From assembly GCA_951230915.1 (NCBI GenBank), contig OX579635.1, positions 38,998,001-39,062,000 of the forward strand: a stretch of DNA of 64,000 nucleotides. The letters are read 5' to 3'. Position 1 is the stretch's first letter, and each line of letters begins with the position of its first letter. Below the pieces are notes generated by a model, which was not told where the DNA came from, searched no databases, and saw only the letters and a program-made list of their open reading frames with translations. This DNA comes from Antitrichia curtipendula. Taxonomy: Eukaryota; Streptophyta; Bryopsida; Hypnales; Leucodontaceae. The position numbers and the translations under genes were made by a program. This document shows positions 14,836 through 25,496 of the stretch, in pieces.

Positions 14836-17800
14836 ATGGCAACAGGGGCGTTTGGTAGTCCAGTGGGATTTGTAGCACAAGTGACAGCGACAGTTGCAAC
14901 AAAACGAAGAAATGTAGGGGAAAGACTTGCGCGTGTAGTTCGTAGAAGGCTTTTTCCACAACCAAGATGTACACCTATTTCTGCAGTGTCAGGGCTTGGA
15001 GGAAGCATGGTGCAACTTCTAGAAGAGAACGGTACCGTCGTGGGATTTGGTGTTGTGGACAATAATTTTACATGTGGTACTGAACTTCATGGAGTGAAAT
15101 TACGTCCTTATGAAGTAGCAGTAAGGGTTACACATGCTATCAATGGAAGAAAGTGGGTAGGTGAAGTAGTAGGTGAATACTTGAGCGATTGTGTGGACGA
15201 GGTGATACGATGGCGTCGAACTTCACTTCGTAGCCCATTACCCTCGGAGTTGAGAACCACAACATCGACAGCGGAGGGGAGATCCAATTTTACTTTCCCC
15301 TCTATTGTGGCACCAGTGTTTGATTTTGATGATGGAGGAGAGAATACTAGCACTTCCGAGGTGACTCCATCTAGTCTTGCAGGAACAAGCACACCTGAAG
15401 GAAGCGTTCCTAGGACACAAGGATCAGCAAGTGACAATGCCGATTTCAGAGCTTTGCATGGTATTCCTACGGATATAGGGCGTCAAAAATATTCAATGGC
15501 AAATCGGAGGACCAGAGTAAGAAACCCAAGAGAAAGGGGGGAGTCTTTGAGTCAAAAAGTAACATTTGAAAGTGTGATGCATGTGAAGGAAAGTGGGTCA
15601 TGTAAACGCAATTGTTTGCGAGATGTGGATCCGAAGTACATATTGGATCAACGATACATGGCGTGGGGACAGAAATATGATGCAAGAGCCACGTGGATAA
15701 TGCAAATGCTCAATGCCTTCTACACTCGTGTAGAAGGAAGTGCAAGAGATAAATATGTAACAAAATTGGATGGAAACGTTGTCTGCAATGCATGTTATGC
15801 GGCGGCAGTGGGTTACTCTCAAAGGCGTTTCAAGCAGCTGAAGACAATGCATAATGTGTATGGCAGGGTGGCAGCTGTTCACGGTAACACTTGCCAAGCG
15901 AGGTAAAGTGCAAGAATGTCAGCAGCAAGAGAAAGTCTTCGAGTTTTTGTGGCTGAAGCAGGATGTCAACAACCTCATCGATCAATACAGAGGAAAATGG
16001 ATAATGCAGTGGTACCATTGATCTTGTTGCCTATGAATACCACTAAATTAGACGTATTCCGTTATGTGAATGAGGAAGTGAAGAAACTAGTGGATGGGTC
16101 TGAATTGTCAATGAGTTCATTTCATCGACTTTGGAGGAAAGAGTTTCCACATGTGCAAATCCCTCCATTCTCTTGATTCTCAAAGTGCTATCATTGTTGG
16201 GAGTATAAATGTGGAATGGAGTCCACCACCAACGTAACAGCAAAGGTGAAGATAAAGGAATTGTACATGGTACACATTCAAATTCAAATGGAGGAGAGGC
16301 GAGATTATTGGTTGTTCAAGAGATCTGCGATGATCACTCCAGACTTCTTCATGTGTTTAATTGTAGATGGTATGGATCAAAATACTACCATGATTCTGAG
16401 GATGAGGCAGACAGTGAAGAACATCGAATCTCGATTTGTAAAGACACATTTGTGCGGTGTATTGGTACATGGCATTGGTTTGTATGCAGACGTGTGGATA
16501 GATGCTCATCACAAGCATGATAGCAATCAAGTCATAACGTCAGTGATGAACGTGATACGCGACGTGAAGCGGAGGAAAAGAGTATTGCCACCAACGTTGA
16601 GGATTCAAGCAGATAACACTACAAGAGAGAACAAAAACATCTACATGTTTGCTATGTGTGCTGCTCTTGTTGGACTTGGTTTCTTTAAGGAAGTGCATCT
16701 TTGTTTTTTGATAGTAGGCCACACCCATGAGGACATTGATCAAAAATTCAGTGTCATTTCCAACGTATTGAAGAGGAAAGACATAGATACATTGGAGGAG
16801 ATGTTACAGCTAGTAGAGAAAGGGACTTCATATACGGAATCGTTTGTGAGTGCTCGCAAGTTAGAGCATGTCCGAGATTGGAAGGCATTCATCACACCGC
16901 ATTTGTTACGAGGAGGGGATACCTTGACAGGCATAACATTTCCGCACCACATGAGGTTTTACGTAGAAAATGGATTGGTCCGTGTACAACACAAGCATTT
17001 CAGCTCAGATGAATGGGGTCCAACAAGAGGTCATTTGTGCATGAATTCCTTGCCAAGCACGGCAGAACGACCAAAGCTTGCAGAGGTGTATGCAACTGAT
17101 CAAAGAGAACTGAAAGCACTGGACGATTTTGTTGCATACAAGGAGAAGCTTGTACAGAGAGGCATAAATCCAGAGAAGAACTTTGAAGCCGCGCAAAAGA
17201 CAAGGCAGTTCAAAGAGTACTTGTCAGATTTTCCACAGTCGAATAGAGAAGGCTTTTGTGATTTACCATTTTGGCCAAGCGATGTAACAAGTGAAAACGA
17301 AGATGGCAATACTGTACCAGATGTTGAAGAAGAAGGTATAAATTCAAGTGCATCAGTAGATGTGGATAGAAACATGACAGAGAGTGCAACGGTGGATATG
17401 ATTATGACAACTATGCCTAATCCAGAAAGGAGGGGATATTTTGGACCCCGTAAGGATAGGCCTCCACAAGAAGCATTAAGGAGAGTGATTGGAGGGAGGA
17501 ACAGAGGTGGAAGAAATGAAATTGTACAAGAAATACCGCAAGGTGGAAGTGAAGATCCTTTTCCTCCTTTCAATCCGGAGGATGACATTGTTGTAGGCCA
17601 ATTTGTGGCTCTTACTGTAGAGTTGAGGGAAGTAAGAGTAGGGATACCATTTTATGTGGGTAAGGTGCTGGAGTTTGGACATGGAAGGTGAGCATCCAAG
17701 ATGAAGGTTTTGTGGTATTGGCCAAGTATGAGACTTGGAATGCAAGAAGACGCAAGAAGCAATAGAATCAGATACACGAACTGCATGGAAGCTAAGTGGG

Positions 17801-18042
17801 AACCATCTGGAGAGCGGTTGGCGTGGATTGAAAAGGAAGCCACCATTTACTCATGGATGGATAACCCACTGAGAGGAAGAAATGGCCAAGTCATAAGCTC
17901 GAAGCTTACAGTGCACGGTGTGCAAACTGAGGAAAAAATATGCATTCCGCTAGAGGCTAAACCGCACCTTGTAGAGTACATGGCGATGCAAATGGAAGAC
18001 CTAGATAACGAGCATCTGCGAATTGATTTGGATATGCATTAG
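14836..18042 (+). pseudogene. DUF7869-type DDE-like transposase, three in-frame stops
   Basis: One frame runs from the ATG at 14836 (context AAAATGGCA) to the TAG ending at 18042. It is broken only by TAA at 15904, TGA at 16174 and TGA at 17689, with no frameshift over 3.2 kb. The N-terminal ~130 residues resemble the module seen ahead of plant transposases (GTVVGFGVV, ELHGVKLRPYEVAV). The core has an RNase-H-like pattern: LIVDGMDQ (D near 16366), QADNTTRENKN (D near 16612) and VGHTHEDIDQKF (near 16717-16752), plausible acidic catalytic positions. I associate this with the DUF7869 family. The C-terminus (PFYVGKVLE, then KVLWYWP) resembles the terminal module of such proteins. The text reads through each stop into family-like sequence, for example FSKCYHCWEYK after 16174. 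It is probably an inactivated copy. A spliced arrangement is less likely because all four pieces share a frame. Confidence 0.75.
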
Positions 18043-18357
18043 AGTCTTAGTGCCATGTGTTAATGTAGTGTACTTACAACCTTGTAATTGTAGGCTTTTT
18101 TATGCATTTGAAAGTGGAGTGAAAATTGTACAAGGTTTTATATGAAAAATTATAGAAAATAAAGTACTACAAGTATTTTTTGGGACAATTTTTTGGACAA
18201 AGAGTGAATAATATATTTGATTTTTTAACCCTTGCAAGATTTTTGAAAATGTCTTTTTTCAATCGCAAAAGTCCCAAGTGCAATCCAACACCCTCTAAGT
18301 GCAAGAATGTCTAATTCTTTGTTTTTCATGCATGTGTGGGCGGTGTCAGAATCCAAG
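18043..18357. other. Transposase downstream region
   Basis: AT-rich sequence after the transposase stop. TTAA followed by CCCTTGCAAGATTTTTGA at 18225-18246 resembles the left end of the TTAA-flanked element at 48001. I found no matching right end. Confidence 0.35.
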
Positions 18358-18608
18358 CTCCATCTCAAGACATGGTATGCACAGATCACTTCAAGGTAGG
18401 ACAAGCTCCATCTCAAGACATGGTATGCACAGATCACTTCAAGGTAGGACAAGCTCCATCTCAAGACATGGTATGCACAGATCACTTCAAGGTAGGACAA
18501 GCTCCATCTCAAGACATGGTATGCAAAGACATGGTATGCACAGATCACTTCAAGGTAGGACAAGCTCCATCTCAAGACATGGTATGCACAGATCACTTCA
18601 AGGTAGGA
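18358..18608. repeat. 48-bp tandem repeat, five units
   Basis: Units start at 18358, 18406, 18454, 18502 and 18565. The first three are identical over 48 bp. The fourth has an internal 15-bp duplication (AAGACATGGTATGCA), so it is 63 bp. The fifth is truncated at the 3' end. As 48 and 15 are multiples of three, a frame on either strand stays open. The plus-strand unit would read APSQDMVCTDHFKVGQ. Near identity of the units points to recent expansion. No promoter or conserved domain supports a protein. Confidence 0.9.
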
Positions 18609-19195
18609 GGTTCATAAGCGCCCATTTTAGAGCAGAAAATTAATTTGACAAGGTTAGACTTCTTGAAATATTTTTCAGTTAATTTCCTTGAAAGACAAAT
18701 GGAATTGGCATGTAACTTAAGTCATTTCATATTTTTTGGAGCCTTATGGAATTACCTTATGTGTAGGTCAGTTTTGTAAATAATTAGGGAAAATTGGAAC
18801 ATGTCTATCAACATTAAAATTGTACAAATGTTTCTGAAAATCTGAGAAAATTTCATTGTTGCCAATTCTGTATTTTCAAAAAATTATTCTTGAGAAAATT
18901 TAGAAAAAGGGACACATTTGCACATGAAAAGAAAAAATCAATTCATTTCATGAAACTCAGGAAAATGGAGTCAAAACAGTTCACAATTGGGTTGGAAAAT
19001 GACAATTGTGTGCTTTTGAAGTTCATATGAAGTATTTGTGCAGAGCAAAGGGTTCATTCATTTTCCCACAAACTTGAGTGATGCATGTGGATTATCATTG
19101 CATCATTTGGTGTAGGAAATTAACAGTCACTGGAACATCCCAAAAGACAAGGATAGTTGTTCCCATGCTCCACAATGGGGAGTTGTTGACAAAAC
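18609..19195. other. AT-rich spacer
   Basis: No gene recognised. The region may include a 5' LTR whose 3' edge would be the sequence at 19196-19219, but I could not define its start. Confidence 0.3.
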
Positions 19196-19231
19196 TGTTG
19201 CTTCCGTTATTGTCAGATATGGTATCAAACC
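19196..19231 (+). mobile_element. Retroelement LTR edge and tRNA-Met-type primer binding site
   Basis: A 24-bp sequence (TGTTGCTTCCGTTATTGTCA plus GATA) at 19196-19219 recurs exactly at 23002-23025. It is followed here by TGGTATCAAACC at 19220. TGGTATCA is the usual start of the primer binding site complementary to initiator Met tRNA in plant LTR retrotransposons. A gag-like frame lies 1 kb downstream. The primer site is not present after the second copy, as expected for a 3' LTR edge. Confidence 0.5.
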
Positions 19232-19351
19232 GATGCTGTGAAACTCGAACGTTTAGTGTGATCCTGTCTCTTTGCCTTCTAATGCGAAAACTTCTTTAAT
19301 TACTCACGAGTCTACTTGGAAACAGTCTTTTATTTTTTGTGTTTGTCCGTG

Positions 19352-20161
19352 TTAACCCCTAAATGCCCAAGCATTTTCCAATGTGTTTTGACTATGAAAA
19401 AAGAGCATTGGCTTATAGTTATCCCCATTGAAGCAAATTGTTGTTTTTTCAAAATCTAACCGTATGGATGTTTAAAGAGCTTGCTTATTAGTACACACAC
19501 CAATTTTGAGTGCAAAATTGCATAAGAATTGTGAGATTATAACAAGAGAAATGTAAGTTTTCTATTTTTAGTATGCTGCCCCTCCCCACAATGTTTCAGA
19601 AATTTACACATAAATTTTTTTTGGGATTAGGGGTGACATGAACAACTACAAATTGTATTAGTACACTAAAATACACTTTCAAAAAACTTAATTTCACACG
19701 AAAAGCTATTAAACTCATTACACAATCCACCTTGCAATTGTTGAGATGCAATTTTTTATAACAAGTATAAATCACAAATAAATCCAAATCAATATTTTCT
19801 TTTAAAAATTTCAATGGTGAAAATCATGAAAAAACTTTCCTCTTTCCACTAAGACCATTTTCAAAGCAAATGGATAAGTATAAGTTTCTAGATCCCAAAT
19901 CAAGTGAAATTGCTCAAAGTTGAAAAATTAAGTAAAATAAGCAAGCTTTACTCTTCCACTAATGGACATATATGGCTTTGGAGACCTCTCAACAATCAAA
20001 TATGTACCTTTTTCAGTGAAAAATGAAAGTTTTCAGTAATTAAGCCTAAAAACTGCCCAAAAAAAATTTTAAACCGGTCAAACGAATTTAACTGCCCGCA
20101 CCAAAATGAGCCTGAAATTTCAGATCGACCATATATGGTCGCTTGGGCACTTAGGGGTTAA
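19352..20161. mobile_element. TTAA-flanked MITE (piggyBac-like), copy 1
   Basis: TTAA lies at 19352-19355 and at 20158-20161. Just inside are terminal inverted repeats CCCCTAAATGCCCAAGC and GCTTGGGCACTTAGGGG, 16 of 17 positions matching. The 802-bp interior is AT-rich and without a gene. A TTAA target duplication next to ends beginning CCC is the hallmark of the piggyBac superfamily. The element sits between the retroelement primer site and its gag start, so it inserted into an existing retroelement. Confidence 0.7.
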
Positions 20162-20169
20162 TCAGTATC

Positions 20170-21115
20170 ATGTCGAAAGATAAACGTAGTCCTAGTCGAC
20201 GAGGCCAAGCTAATTGGTTCATCAAACTTTTATTTATGGAAGTACTTGATAACTTGTATAGCAAGAAAAGAGAAACTGTGGTCAATCCTTTAGGGTCAAT
20301 CAAGCCTCTAGTTCGAAACAAAAGGATTCAGATGACGAGAAGAGAGAGGAATCTGAAGAAGCTAGAGTAGAGCGTGTGATGTACTGTACAGTACAGTACA
20401 TAATGACTATGTCCATCAAGCCAAGTCTCTTGTCTTAACTCACAGAATTCCAAGAGTCGAAAAGCTTGTGGGCCGGGATTCTCTATGCACGTCATTTGAA
20501 GTAGACAATGACAATCGAAAGTTCGACCTTAAGAATCGACTGGCTCTCATCCCTTTCTCCGGAAGCTCAGGCGTAGAAGCTTGTTTCTCTCAGTTTAAGC
20601 AGAACTTACCTTAGTTGTCAGCAATCAGAGTCAACATTGGCGATTTCAATCTTGTGCAAATCGTCATGAAGTCGTTACTTGACAGTTTTGATTATTGGTT
20701 ACAAAATTATACAAGCTCTGGGAGCTTCACAAAACTAGACCAACTGCAAGCTCACTTGATGCTTGAAGAGAGAAAACGGCAATCCAAAACTAGAGGTGCG
20801 AGATCTACTTCAATGCGGAGTGTCGACACTGAAGTGTTGTACTTTCGTGGCGGCCAACGTTCTCGAAAAAATCGATCACCAGGGTGATACCATCGCTCCG
20901 GTACTCAGAGCCAACGACGGTATCCCCAAGGGAACCAGAATCAGGGCCACATGACCCGATTCCAAGGACCGAATGCAGGTTATGATAATCGGAACATCGA
21001 GTGTTTTTATTGCGCAAGCCATGGTCATCCCAAGGACATGTGTCCTGAACGCCTCGTAGATATTTGGAAGCTCGAGGATGATAGAAGAGCCAAACTTAGC
21101 ATTCACTAGTCAGCT
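20170..21115 (+). pseudogene. Copia-type retrotransposon gag remnant with CCHC zinc knuckle
   Basis: Starts with ATG at 20170. A middle part (20615-20780) reads like the UBN2/Copia gag domain (SLLDSFDYWLQNYTSSGSFT, then KLDQLQAHLMLEE). A zinc knuckle C-x2-C-x4-H-x4-C (CFYCASHGHPKDMC) lies at about 21000-21041. Gag packages retroelement RNA into particles. The frame is broken by TAG codons at about 20368 and 20611 and by frameshifts, and the frame ends soon after the knuckle. No protease, integrase or reverse transcriptase follows, so the element has lost pol. Confidence 0.7.
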
Positions 21116-22197
21116 AGTTGAGTAATGCCTGCTAATTTGTTAAAAATCTAAATGGCGTCTAATTAATGCCATTTGCAAGGGCTCCAATCAACTTCAACAG
21201 TGACAAAGGCTTCCACTTTTGCAATTTTAGAGGATTCATGGCCTCCCTTTTTGGTTTGATGAGAAGCTAGCCTCAACAGCATTTGGGATGTTTTTGAGTT
21301 TTACTATCTGTTTTCCTTTAATTCCCATGATGAACCGGTTTTGAAGTACCGAGTCTTTTTTTCTCTGAATAGAACTTAATTGGGTTTTTTCACTGATTTT
21401 ATTCCAATGTTTTCAAATTGCAATCGTTTTTCTTTTTTGAATTCCACCGGCTAAACAATGAATTACCGAGCGGTTCTCCCCAAACACTGATCGTCCATCC
21501 CCAAGCTAGTCAACTTCCTTTTATTGGAAGAAAAGCAGCAAAGTACCTCGCTCCAGGAGGACAAGAGGAAGAAAACCGAACTCAACCTGAGCTCGTTGTG
21601 AGAGACCGCAGCAGGAGCTCTGCAACGCGTTGATTTGATAGAATAAAAGCCCCAACTGAAGGGCATTGCTGAAATCTTTCCAAGAGTGAACAAAAAGTAA
21701 ACAAGAACAACGATTCAATTGTTGCAGTCAGGTCATTCCAAGCAAAACCTGGCTGGGTCCTAGCTCCGGTTTTGTAGAAAACCTCATTCTCAGGTGATGC
21801 TCATTTCCCCACATCGCCAGATCTCTCTACGAAATTGAACGTCTCGGTCCCAGAAGACCATGAATGCTTCTCCCACAACTGAGTGTTGATTGATCAGTTC
21901 TAGTGCAATGGTTGATTTGGTTCCTGCTGGCAGATCCAACTACAAGTGGACATTTTCAGCGCTCAGAATGGGCAATCTACATTACTGTACAGTCAGTCGG
22001 CATCTCCATTATTTTCAGGGACGTGTCAACCATGGCCTTCACCTTCGGTCCACACTCTTCAACTCATTCATGCCGGTGTTACGTAGAGCAGGAGCCATTC
22101 TTTCTTCTCATTTCTGCGAACAATTGTCAGTAGAGAAGAAGTTGAAGACAAACCAGCAGACAAACCGGTTCAGGGTTTCCTGCCGGATGCTACGTCA
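21116..22197 (+). promoter_or_regulatory. 5' flank of copy A, conserved in copies B and C
   Basis: From about 21460 this sequence is the reverse complement of the flank of copy B (to about 28400). The part nearer the ATG also matches the flank of copy C (33884-34300). The shared blocks include the text around GTGGACATTTTCAGCGCTCA (21950 region) and ACGTGTCAACCATGGCC (22020 region). Conservation over hundreds of bases means promoter and leader were duplicated with the gene. A GTAC-containing motif (TACTGTACAG) occurs at 21983 and at equivalent places in B and C. The 21116-21450 part shows nothing recognisable. Confidence 0.5.
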
Positions 22198-22815
22198 ATG
22201 GCCATGGCTTGTTGCCTCAAGGAGTATGCCGAGGAGTGTGAGATTCTTGTCTGTGTGGACGTGCCAGCCCCACACAATCGCACTCTCTACAGCCATCTTC
22301 GTTTTGGTCTTCTAGCGAGCTCGTGGCTGCCGAGCCCGCTGGGAATTTTCCTGTGGAGTGCGCTCCATGTGATGCGCTTCGTTGTCGGTGAACCAGTATT
22401 TTGGGCGCTCGACTTATTGAGCCTGTTGATCATAGCCTTCCTCATAGCGGCGTGGACTTCCAGTTCGTTGATGCTCATTTTTGGTAGTACCTGTTTTTAT
22501 GTGGTGTTGGGTTTGCTTGCGGTGACAGTTGATTCGGTTTTCCTCCTTGTTCAATCGATTTGGTTTTGTTGGTCGTTAGTGGGCTTCCTGGCATGCCATG
22601 AGCCAATTGGCGAGTGGTGGGGTGGTGGCTACTTGACACTCCAAGTTTGGGAGAAAGTCAAGGCTGTGAGGAGGGACATCGTTGGGGAATTTTTCCTGCT
22701 TACAGGGTCGTTTATGAGTCGCGACTTATTTCAAGAGACGTTTAGCTCGACTTTGGAAACCTGGGCACGGTGGTTCGAAGAGGTGCGGCACATGCACGAG
22801 GCCATTGCCCTTTGA
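22198..22815 (+). CDS. Unknown multi-pass membrane protein, copy A
   Basis: Intact 205-residue frame starting with ATG (MAMACC; a second ATG two codons later) and ending in TGA. Family unknown. The N-terminus is short and Cys-rich (residues 5, 6, 14 and 19) and holds KEYAEECEILVCVD. Hydrophobic segments follow at roughly residues 36-63, 67-88, 92-118 and 119-133, consistent with about four membrane passes. The C-terminal ~30 residues form a Trp-rich amphipathic stretch (TWARWFEEVRHMHEAIAL). Copies B and C on the opposite strand share the first ~64 residues and the last ~20 closely, but not the core. An AATAAA signal lies at 22966. The reading frame is kept while the sequence varies, which argues that it is or was a real protein. 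It could be a transposon-carried gene, since retroelement-like sequences bracket it. Confidence 0.6.
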   Translation: MAMACCLKEYAEECEILVCVDVPAPHNRTLYSHLRFGLLASSWLPSPLGIFLWSALHVMRFVVGEPVFWALDLLSLLIIAFLIAAWTSSSLMLIFGSTCFYVVLGLLAVTVDSVFLLVQSIWFCWSLVGFLACHEPIGEWWGGGYLTLQVWEKVKAVRRDIVGEFFLLTGSFMSRDLFQETFSSTLETWARWFEEVRHMHEAIAL

Positions 22816-23457
22816 TGCAAGTCTGTAATCCACTCATGCCCATGAGAGAAATCTGGCGACCTCGATGGATTTCATCTCATGTTTGCCGTTAGTCTCGCAT
22901 CCTTCAGGTCTGTCTGCACTGCACTGCCTGTACTGTACTGTACATATGAGCCCAAGTGCTTCTCTAATAAACCATCCTGAATGGATCAGAATGTATGTTC
23001 GTGTTGCTTCCGTTATTGTCAGATAGAAGTTAGAACATTTTGATTGAGTTTTTGAACCAATGGACTGTATACTATAACCAATGGATTGACAAAGTGGTTT
23101 AGGATTTACAACTCTTCAAAATGTTTTCACACTCAATGCATTGGATGGTTTGTTACGCTATTGTTCAAACACAACAAGTTGTGGATATTATTACAATTGA
23201 GCACAACAGACAATGTAAGAACTTCCATCTAAAGGCAATGGCCATGGATATTTAGCCAAGTCATGTCTTAAACTAGGAAGGTCATTGCATGAAAGCATAA
23301 AAACTGCCATAAAAGCATTGGTGAATGATTTTCATAGGCAAACTATAGGAATGAAGAATGTATCTATTCATGAAGGTTCTCACAATGTTTGGTTCACTAC
23401 CTTGGTGATAAGACCGCATCCTTCTCAAGTATGCAAAGGAAAATCTCTTTCTAATTT
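22816..23457. other. Downstream of copy A with 3' copy of LTR-edge 24-mer
   Basis: The first ~50 bp match the sequence downstream of copies B and C. A cluster TGTACTGTACTGTAC lies near 22930. The 24-bp sequence identical to 19196-19219 lies at 23002-23025. Nothing else is recognised up to the tandem array at 23458. Confidence 0.4.
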
Positions 23458-23660
23458 GATTACATAGACCTTGAATTTATTTTTTTTAAATTGGATTTGA
23501 ATTTTTTTTGTATGTGTTCAACTATGATTACATAGACCTTGAATTTATTTTTTTTAAATTGGATTTGAATTTTTTTTGTATGTGTTCAACTATGATTACA
23601 TAGACCTTGAATTTATTTTTTTTAAATTGGATTTGAATTTTTTTGTATGTGTTCAACTAT
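23458..23660. repeat. 68-bp tandem repeat, three units
   Basis: Near-identical units begin at 23458, 23526 and 23594. They start GATTACATAGACCTTGAATT and include T-runs of 8. The third unit has one T fewer. High identity suggests a recent local duplication. No coding content. Confidence 0.9.
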
Positions 23661-24168
23661 GAAGGTGAAATTCCAATCCTGTAATTACAATTATCCTTTC
23701 TTACGCCTTTTTTGGGTTCATTATAGTATCCCAAAGTGGTCATTTTCTGTGTTTTTATGTATTTAGGATGTAGAAGATACTTTAGGATTATTTGCTAATA
23801 GAAGGTCAACCAAGTGCATTGAAAGAGATGAGCTATTGTTTGTAAATTAATAGATAAGAGTAGGTCCCTAACAATATAGTTTCTTCAATGTTCATGTATT
23901 TTGTTGTTGGTGCAATTTGGAAACTTTGTAGGGATAATTCTTAAAATTTAGGGTGGGGTTCACCTAGTGCTAAACTAGAGTATTGTAATTTAAACATTCA
24001 TAACTTTATTGACAAGTTGTAGGAGAGTCCTAATATTTTGGAAAATATGTTCTCTCCAAAAATGAGTTGATCTAACTTCCCTAGCTTACACAAATGATGA
24101 TTCATTGCTTTGAGCCTATATTTATAGGTCTTCAATAGTGTTCCCCTGGCAGTTGGCACATATACAAT

Positions 24169-24308
24169 CACTACAAGAAAATGGGTATAAATGACTTGTC
24201 CACAATGACTGCATCGACAACAATGACTGCAAAATAGTCATTTTGTAGTCATTGTTGTCGGTGCAATCATTGTAGACAAGTCATTTATATCCCCATTTTC
24301 TTATAGTG
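24169..24308. mobile_element. 140-bp CACTA-type MITE
   Basis: It begins CACTACAAGAAAATGGG and ends CCCATTTTCTTATAGTG. The arms continue inward as an almost complete palindrome (ATAAATGACTTGTC). The target-site duplication is AAT on both sides (24166-24168 and 24309-24311). The duplicated unit 2 holds the empty site with a single AAT in the same context (CATACAATGAGAAACACC near 31670). This proves insertion after the segmental duplication. Confidence 0.92.
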
Positions 24309-25496
24309 AATAAAAAATACCAATGCACTTTGTTGAAAACTCATGCTCAAGTATGGGAGATAATTAAAGTTGGCAAAGGCTAGATTTTGAAAGTTCTTGA
24401 AATTTTGAAATAAGGGAATGTCATCTTTGATCTTCTTGAAAGGCGTCAAAACTACATTTTTCAAAATCCAACTCTGACACCATGTAGTGCAACAATATGT
24501 CCAATAAAATTTTCAAAGACAGAATTGAGGACAAGAAAACAAGAAAAGAAACTTCTAAAAGAGAATTTGGTGTCAATTTTATTTCAAGCTTTATGTGTTG
24601 AATTGAACAATGACAAATGTTTCAACCCACCTTTCAACTAATCGAAGTTGGTAAGGTGTTACTAGGATTGATTTTCATGCTAAATTTTCTCAATGTCAAA
24701 ATTTGAAAGTCTTGCTCCTGTTCACTTGAATTGACTTTGAATCACCTACTGAATTAGATGCTCTCCATGTATGGATTGATAGATAAGACAATACTCTACA
24801 AAGGAGACTCTGTTATGTATATCTTTTCTGTAAGCAATTTTTTTTGAAATGTAGGAAGTAAAGTTGATCTTAGATTCCTCTTATTTTGAAGTTACTTCTT
24901 CAAGACTATATACACAATAGTATTCAAAATGAAATGGTTGGATCATTGCAAATTTGGAGTAAGTGAGCAACAATCATTTCATGTATTGAAACAACAAATC
25001 TTAGTCTACAAGAAATGTGACATTGAAGTGCTCAATCAAACCTTTGGAAACAAGTACTTGCACATCCCTCCACTATTGAAAACTAAGACTTTCAAATGCT
25101 TAGATGGATTTGAGGTCACCCAGTCCATTGAAACCTTGAGCTTTAAAATGTAGATGCAATACAAATATGAGTCTCATCTAGCTATGAATTGCAATGAGGC
25201 AAATCAACATCTTTGATTGCACAAAACTTTGCTTCCATTTTGTGTGCCAATTTCATGAAATTTTGTCATATAAGATAAAATAATGTGCTAGGAAATTACT
25301 TCACAAGTTATGCCAAAATAAAATTGTGGCCACTTGCAACATCTCCTACGCATCCAAAGGTTGTACAATAAAAACAAATTCCAAAGCTTCAAGTTTTTTT
25401 TATTCATGAGACTTGAACCACTATAATATATGAGCACACATAAATATCAACACTACCCAAAATATGACACTTGCATTTGAACCAAGAAGGATCACA

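Noticed and set aside
14836..18042. Stop-codon readthrough, selenocysteine or U-to-C RNA editing in the transposase
   Set aside because: Both TAA and TGA occur, there is no recoding structure, and U-to-C editing is organellar. Decay by mutation is simpler.
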